Below are positions 13,006-16,103 of a stretch of DNA of 16,103 bases, in pieces. Under the pieces are notes generated by a model, which saw only the letters and a list, made by a program, of their open reading frames with translations, was not told the DNA's origin and did no database searches. This DNA comes from Spirochaetaceae bacterium (lineage in GTDB: Bacteria; Spirochaetota; Spirochaetia; SZUA-6; Bin103). The position numbers and the translations under genes were made by a program. The DNA is taken from NCBI GenBank assembly GCA_028818385.1, contig JAPPNY010000240.1, positions 1-16,103 of the forward strand. Reading direction: 5' to 3'. Within the stretch, counting starts at the first letter, position 1; every line of letters starts with the position of its first letter.

Positions 13006-14286
13006 TCAGGCCGCGCTGCGGGCGGCTTCCACGGCGCGTCCGGGCGTGACCGACACGCCGAACCGCGGCAGCACCTGCTCCATGGCGTTCAGGATCGCGC
13101 ACACCGAGTCGAGGGTGGCGACGAAGCCCATCAGGCCGATCCGGCTGCCGGCGTAGCCCATCTCGCCCACCGTCTGCGAGCCGCCCGCGGTGGCGATGCC
13201 GTACTCGCGCCAGACGGTCCGCATGTAGTCCTGCGTCGGGAACGTGTCGCCCGGCATGGCCACGCAGGTCGAGCAGGAGGCGGCCACCCGCTCGTCGGCC
13301 AGCACCCGCAACCCCATGGCGCGCACGCCCGCGCGCAGCGCCCGGCCGGCGGCGGCGTGGCGGGCGATCACCCGGTCGGGTCCCTCGTCCATGATCTCGC
13401 GCAGCGCCCCCTGCAGCGCCAGCAGCAGGGTGTACGACTGCGACGGGCCGTGCGCGGCCTTGTATTCGGTCACCGAGGTGTCGACGGCGCGATCATCCTC
13501 GCCAGAGTCACCGTTCGCCGAGGGTTCGGGGACTGCCTCGCCTCGCGCCATCGCCCTGGCCTGCCGTTGACCGTGGTGCCACTTCCTCCAGGTCACCAGG
13601 TCCAGGCACAGGCCGGGAATCGGGCTCGACCGCCGCTCGGCCGCCTGCCAGGCGCGCGGCCCCACGGTGACGATGGCGATCCCCTGCGGAGCGTTCACGC
13701 ACTTCTGGCTGCTGGTGCAGCAGACGTCGATGCCCCACTCGTCGATGTGCAGCGGCTCGGAGGTCAGCGACGAGACCGCGTCCACCAGGTAGAGGACGTG
13801 CGGGAATTCCTCGCGGATCATCGCGCCGATCTCGCGCACGGGATTGAGGGTGCCGGCCGTGGTTTCCAGGTGGACGACCGCGAACATCTTGGCTTCGGGG
13901 TGATCGCGCAGCGCCTGGCGCGCCTGGTCGACCGTGACCGCGGTGCCGCGCGGGAGCTTGATCTCCGCGGCGGTGGCGCCGACCACGGTGACCAGGTCGG
14001 TGAGGACCTGGCCGAACATGCCGGTGTTGACCGTGACACAGACGTCGCCGTGCTCCAGGAAGGTGTTGAACGCCGCCTCTTCGCCGTAGGTGGCCGAGCC
14101 GACCGGCAGCAGCACGTCGCCTTCGGTGTGCAGGATCTCGCCCAGCATCGCCACGCATTCGCCCTCCACGTCGTGGAACGGCGGGTAGTAGATGGGGTTG
14201 GGCAACGCCTGGCTCATCGCCTGGCGCGCGGCCGGGTAGAGATCGGTCTGCCCGCAGGACAGGTTGAGGTGCAGCGCGGTACTCAT
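13006..14286 (-). CDS. Class V aminotransferase (serine-pyruvate / alanine-glyoxylate type)
   Basis: This PLP enzyme typically moves the amino group of serine, alanine or an aromatic donor onto glyoxylate or pyruvate. Visible features are the N-terminal GQTDLYPAARQAMSQALPNP, the loop GSATYGEEAAFNTFL (63-77), the PLP aspartate D169 in VDAVSSLTSEP, and the Schiff-base lysine K195 in CCTSSQKCVNAPQGIAI. The C-terminal GGSQTVGEMGYAGSRIGLMG (368-387) holds the carboxylate-binding arginine. Residues about 238-275 form a hydrophilic D/E/S/G-rich insertion absent from typical relatives, which makes the protein 426 residues, some 35 longer than usual. The ATG at 14286 overlaps the stop of the amidohydrolase gene (ATGA), so the two are translationally coupled. 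Confidence 0.87.
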   Translation of the reverse strand: MSTALHLNLSCGQTDLYPAARQAMSQALPNPIYYPPFHDVEGECVAMLGEILHTEGDVLLPVGSATYGEEAAFNTFLEHGDVCVTVNTGMFGQVLTDLVTVVGATAAEIKLPRGTAVTVDQARQALRDHPEAKMFAVVHLETTAGTLNPVREIGAMIREEFPHVLYLVDAVSSLTSEPLHIDEWGIDVCCTSSQKCVNAPQGIAIVTVGPRAWQAAERRSSPIPGLCLDLVTWRKWHHGQRQARAMARGEAVPEPSANGDSGEDDRAVDTSVTEYKAAHGPSQSYTLLLALQGALREIMDEGPDRVIARHAAAGRALRAGVRAMGLRVLADERVAASCSTCVAMPGDTFPTQDYMRTVWREYGIATAGGSQTVGEMGYAGSRIGLMGFVATLDSVCAILNAMEQVLPRFGVSVTPGRAVEAARSAA

Positions 14287-15563
14287 GGCGACGTGGAATA
14301 TGAGGCGTGTGCATCTGCCGCGCAAGCCGCAGGTGCCGCCAGCACGTAGCCGTCCCGCGCCACCACCTCGCCGTCGCGGATCACGGCGCGCACGTGCCTG
14401 AGCGCCCGCACGTCGGCGAGCGGGTCGCCGTCGAGGACGATGCAGTCCGCCCGCTTGTCGACCTCCAGCGTGCCGATCGTGTCGCCTAGCGTCAGAGCCT
14501 CCGCCGCCGTGCCCGTCGCGGACTGCAGCACCTCCGCCGGCGACATGCCGCCGAGCCCGACCATCGTCTCCATGGTGCGGGCCAGATCGACGAAGTTCGT
14601 GTCGGTGATGCCGGCGTCGGTGCCGGCGATGACGGTCACGCCCGCGGCGAGCATGTCCCGGAACGTCCGGAACTTGGCCCATCCGGCGTGATCCGGTCCG
14701 GCCGCCTCGATCTCCTCCAGGGGCCAGCGCTCGAAGCCGGCGATCGTCTTGCAGACGAAGATCCGCCGGTCGCGGATGCGCTCGACGATCTCCGGGCGGT
14801 AGTCCTCGCCCTCGTCGTCGCGCGCCAGCCAGGTGCAGTGCTCGATGCCGTCGAAGCCGGCGGCCACGCAGCGCTCGATGCCTTCGCTCCCGTGCGCGTG
14901 GGCGCTGGCGCGCAGCCCCAGGCGGTGGGCGTCGTGGGTGATCGCCTGCAGCTCGGCCAGGCCGTACTGGGCCGCGCGCGGGTTGGTGCCGCGCGTCCCG
15001 CCGCCGGTGGCCATCACCTTGATGAAGTCGGCGCCGGCCTTGTGCATGCGCCGCACCGCGCGGCGCACGGCGTCCTCGCCTTCGGCCTCGTTCTCCAGGA
15101 ACCAGCAGTGGCCGCCCGTGGACGTGATCGGCGCGCCGCCGGTGACGATCCGCGGTCCGATGAGCAGCCCGTCGCGCACGGCCCGCGCGACCGGGATGAT
15201 CACGTCGGTCAGGCCGCCGCAATCGCGCACGGTGGTGATGCCGCGGCTGAGCGCTGCGCGCAGGTTGTTCACCGTCTGGACCGCGAGGGTCGCAGTGGGC
15301 TGCCCGATCGCCGCGTACAGGGGATTGAGCCCGTTCCGCTCGGGCTCACCGCTCCACATCAGATGCACGTGGCTGTCGATCAGCCCGGGGGCGATCACCT
15401 GATCCGGGAAATCCAGACTGCGGGTGTCGCCGTCGGCCAGCCGCAGCGCGTCCTCGCCCACCGCCGTGATCGCGCCGTCCTCGACCAGCAGGGCGGCGTC
15501 GGTGCGGGGCTCCGCGGCGGCGCTCCAGACCAGCAGGCGGCCGCGTATCAGCGTCTTCTTCAT
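14283..15563 (-). CDS. Amidohydrolase-family metal enzyme (Xaa-Pro dipeptidase / prolidase-like)
   Basis: The 426-residue protein is a TIM-barrel amidohydrolase with the full binuclear metal set. H65 and H67 are in LIDSHVHLMW, carboxylated lysine K182 in GADFIKVMATGGG, H222 in ASAHAHG, H242 in GIEHCTWLA, and D316 in VIAGTDAGI. The overall pattern, with TGG-x-THCW-like GGHCWFL and KVMATGG, is that of the group containing Xaa-Pro dipeptidases and related N-acyl amino acid or carbamate hydrolases. It should be cytosolic, as no signal peptide is seen. AGGTGAG lies just upstream of the ATG at 15563 and contains the stop codon of the preceding fragment gene. The two following aminotransferases suggest that it releases amino acids which are then transaminated. 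Exact substrate unknown. Confidence 0.88.
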   Translation of the reverse strand: MKKTLIRGRLLVWSAAAEPRTDAALLVEDGAITAVGEDALRLADGDTRSLDFPDQVIAPGLIDSHVHLMWSGEPERNGLNPLYAAIGQPTATLAVQTVNNLRAALSRGITTVRDCGGLTDVIIPVARAVRDGLLIGPRIVTGGAPITSTGGHCWFLENEAEGEDAVRRAVRRMHKAGADFIKVMATGGGTRGTNPRAAQYGLAELQAITHDAHRLGLRASAHAHGSEGIERCVAAGFDGIEHCTWLARDDEGEDYRPEIVERIRDRRIFVCKTIAGFERWPLEEIEAAGPDHAGWAKFRTFRDMLAAGVTVIAGTDAGITDTNFVDLARTMETMVGLGGMSPAEVLQSATGTAAEALTLGDTIGTLEVDKRADCIVLDGDPLADVRALRHVRAVIRDGEVVARDGYVLAAPAACAADAHASYSTSP

Positions 15564-15567
15564 CGGC

Positions 15568-16050
15568 TCACCTGTTGAACTTGAAGGCGTAGAGATCGGC
15601 GTCCATGAGAGCGAAACGCAACCTGACGGGTCTCCCTGCCAATCCGCTCACGTCTCCACCGCCGTTCCAGGTCGCCGTGCCGTCGATGAGATCTCCGAAC
15701 ATCTCCGGGCAGTCCGCCAGGCCGAACCCCGGGATGACGCGGCCCTGGTCGTCCTGGATCTCCACGCGTACCGAACCCACGGCCGACGTCGCGTAGTTGA
15801 GCTCGAGCCGGCGGCCCTCGAAGACGAAGGGCCTTGTCAGGACCTCTCCCCCAGCGTAACCGGCGTTCAGGGACACGAAGCCATCCGTGCGGAAGGTGTA
15901 GCGGACGATGCGCACAGTGGGCAGGCGCCAGTGCTCGCTGCCATACACCGAGAGCTCGGTGGGTGAGGTCTGGATCATTCCGGGGTCGATGTACAGCCCT
16001 CGTTCATGCCAGTTGTCCTGGTCCGGCCCGGGGCGTATCAGGGCTTCCAT
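15568..16050 (-). pseudogene. C-terminal fragment of a carbohydrate-related protein (GH32/sialidase-like accessory domain)
   Basis: The 160-residue frame starts ALIRPGPDQDNWHERGLYIDPGMIQTSP and continues with LRTDGFVS-like RTDGFVSLNAGYAGGE, LELNYATSAVGSVRVEIQD and DADLYAFKF. This is the C-terminal jelly-roll-like end of proteins about 450-500 residues long, common in planctomycetes and related bacteria, which usually carry an N-terminal five-bladed propeller. The blade region is missing. In this frame a TGA lies about 45 bases before the ATG, and the other two frames are also closed within the last 53 bases. Either a frameshift lies near the right edge or the gene is truncated. Its stop sits inside the ribosome binding site of the amidohydrolase, so it heads the operon. 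It could still be expressed as a small domain. Confidence 0.55.
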
Positions 16051-16103
16051 GTAACTATTCAGCCGGGGCGGACGGTTTGAGGCAGGTTGGGATCATGGGG
16101 CGA

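Noticed and set aside
11786..13156. Long plus-strand open frame across the class I/II aminotransferase
   Set aside because: Antisense shadow in GC-rich DNA; no motif or ribosome binding site.
14287..15222. In-frame extension upstream of the class V aminotransferase ATG
   Set aside because: Low-complexity R/G/H-rich translation over the amidohydrolase gene; the aminotransferase family starts at 14286.
1..16103. CRISPR arrays, tRNA or rRNA genes
   Set aside because: No regularly spaced repeats and no cloverleaf-like or rRNA-like stretches were seen when reading through the window.

Overview
The window is a high-GC bacterial chromosome segment. Protein-coding stretches have about 70% GC in hand-counted lines, except for one clearly less GC-rich patch around 9.95-11.8 kb. 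The transporter set (two LplB/LplC-type permeases plus a 529-residue binding protein with a type I signal peptide rather than a lipobox) and the sponge-symbiont-like mix of catabolic and toxin-antitoxin genes suggest a Gram-negative heterotroph. A spirochaete such as a Spirochaetaceae symbiont is my best guess, but no marker gene fixes the taxonomy.

Layout. 1-280: remnant of an AAA ATPase gene, cut at its 3' side by what looks like the end of an IS3-family insertion sequence that continues off the left edge. 257-721 (-): four-helix membrane protein with paired direct repeats in front of it. 780-815: strong intrinsic terminator for the leftward ABC operon. 839-4431 (-): oligosaccharide ABC transporter operon (permease, permease, binding protein) with no ATPase gene. 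4545-5380 (+): toxin-antitoxin pair in which the antitoxin fuses a Phd/YefM-like N-terminus to a UPF0175-like C-terminus and the toxin is a DUF3368 PIN-like protein. 5419-9938 (+): large parallel beta-helix protein, a ThDP-dependent acetolactate-synthase-like enzyme overlapping it by ATGA, and a small membrane protein. 9953-11737 (-): lower-GC three-gene operon encoding a GHKL ATPase with a STAS-like N-terminus, a separate STAS-like (DUF4325-type) protein and a PIN-domain nuclease. 11831-16050 (-): catabolic operon of a C-terminal fragment of a carbohydrate-related protein, an Xaa-Pro-dipeptidase-like amidohydrolase, a class V aminotransferase and a class I/II aminotransferase, all tightly packed.

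How the parts work together. The ABC transporter probably imports an oligosaccharide or similar solute and would depend on a shared ATPase encoded elsewhere. The beta-helix protein could act on such a sugar, but it lacks a signal peptide. The amidohydrolase plus two aminotransferases look like a small route for breaking down an imported amide or peptide-like compound and transaminating the products.

The most unusual unit is the GHKL-STAS-PIN operon. Its first two proteins resemble the kinase/antagonist halves of a SpoIIAB/SpoIIAA-type partner switch, but the third is a predicted RNase rather than a sigma factor. Together with its different base composition this suggests a horizontally acquired toxin or defence-like module. 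That is an inference from domain content and context, not a demonstrated function.
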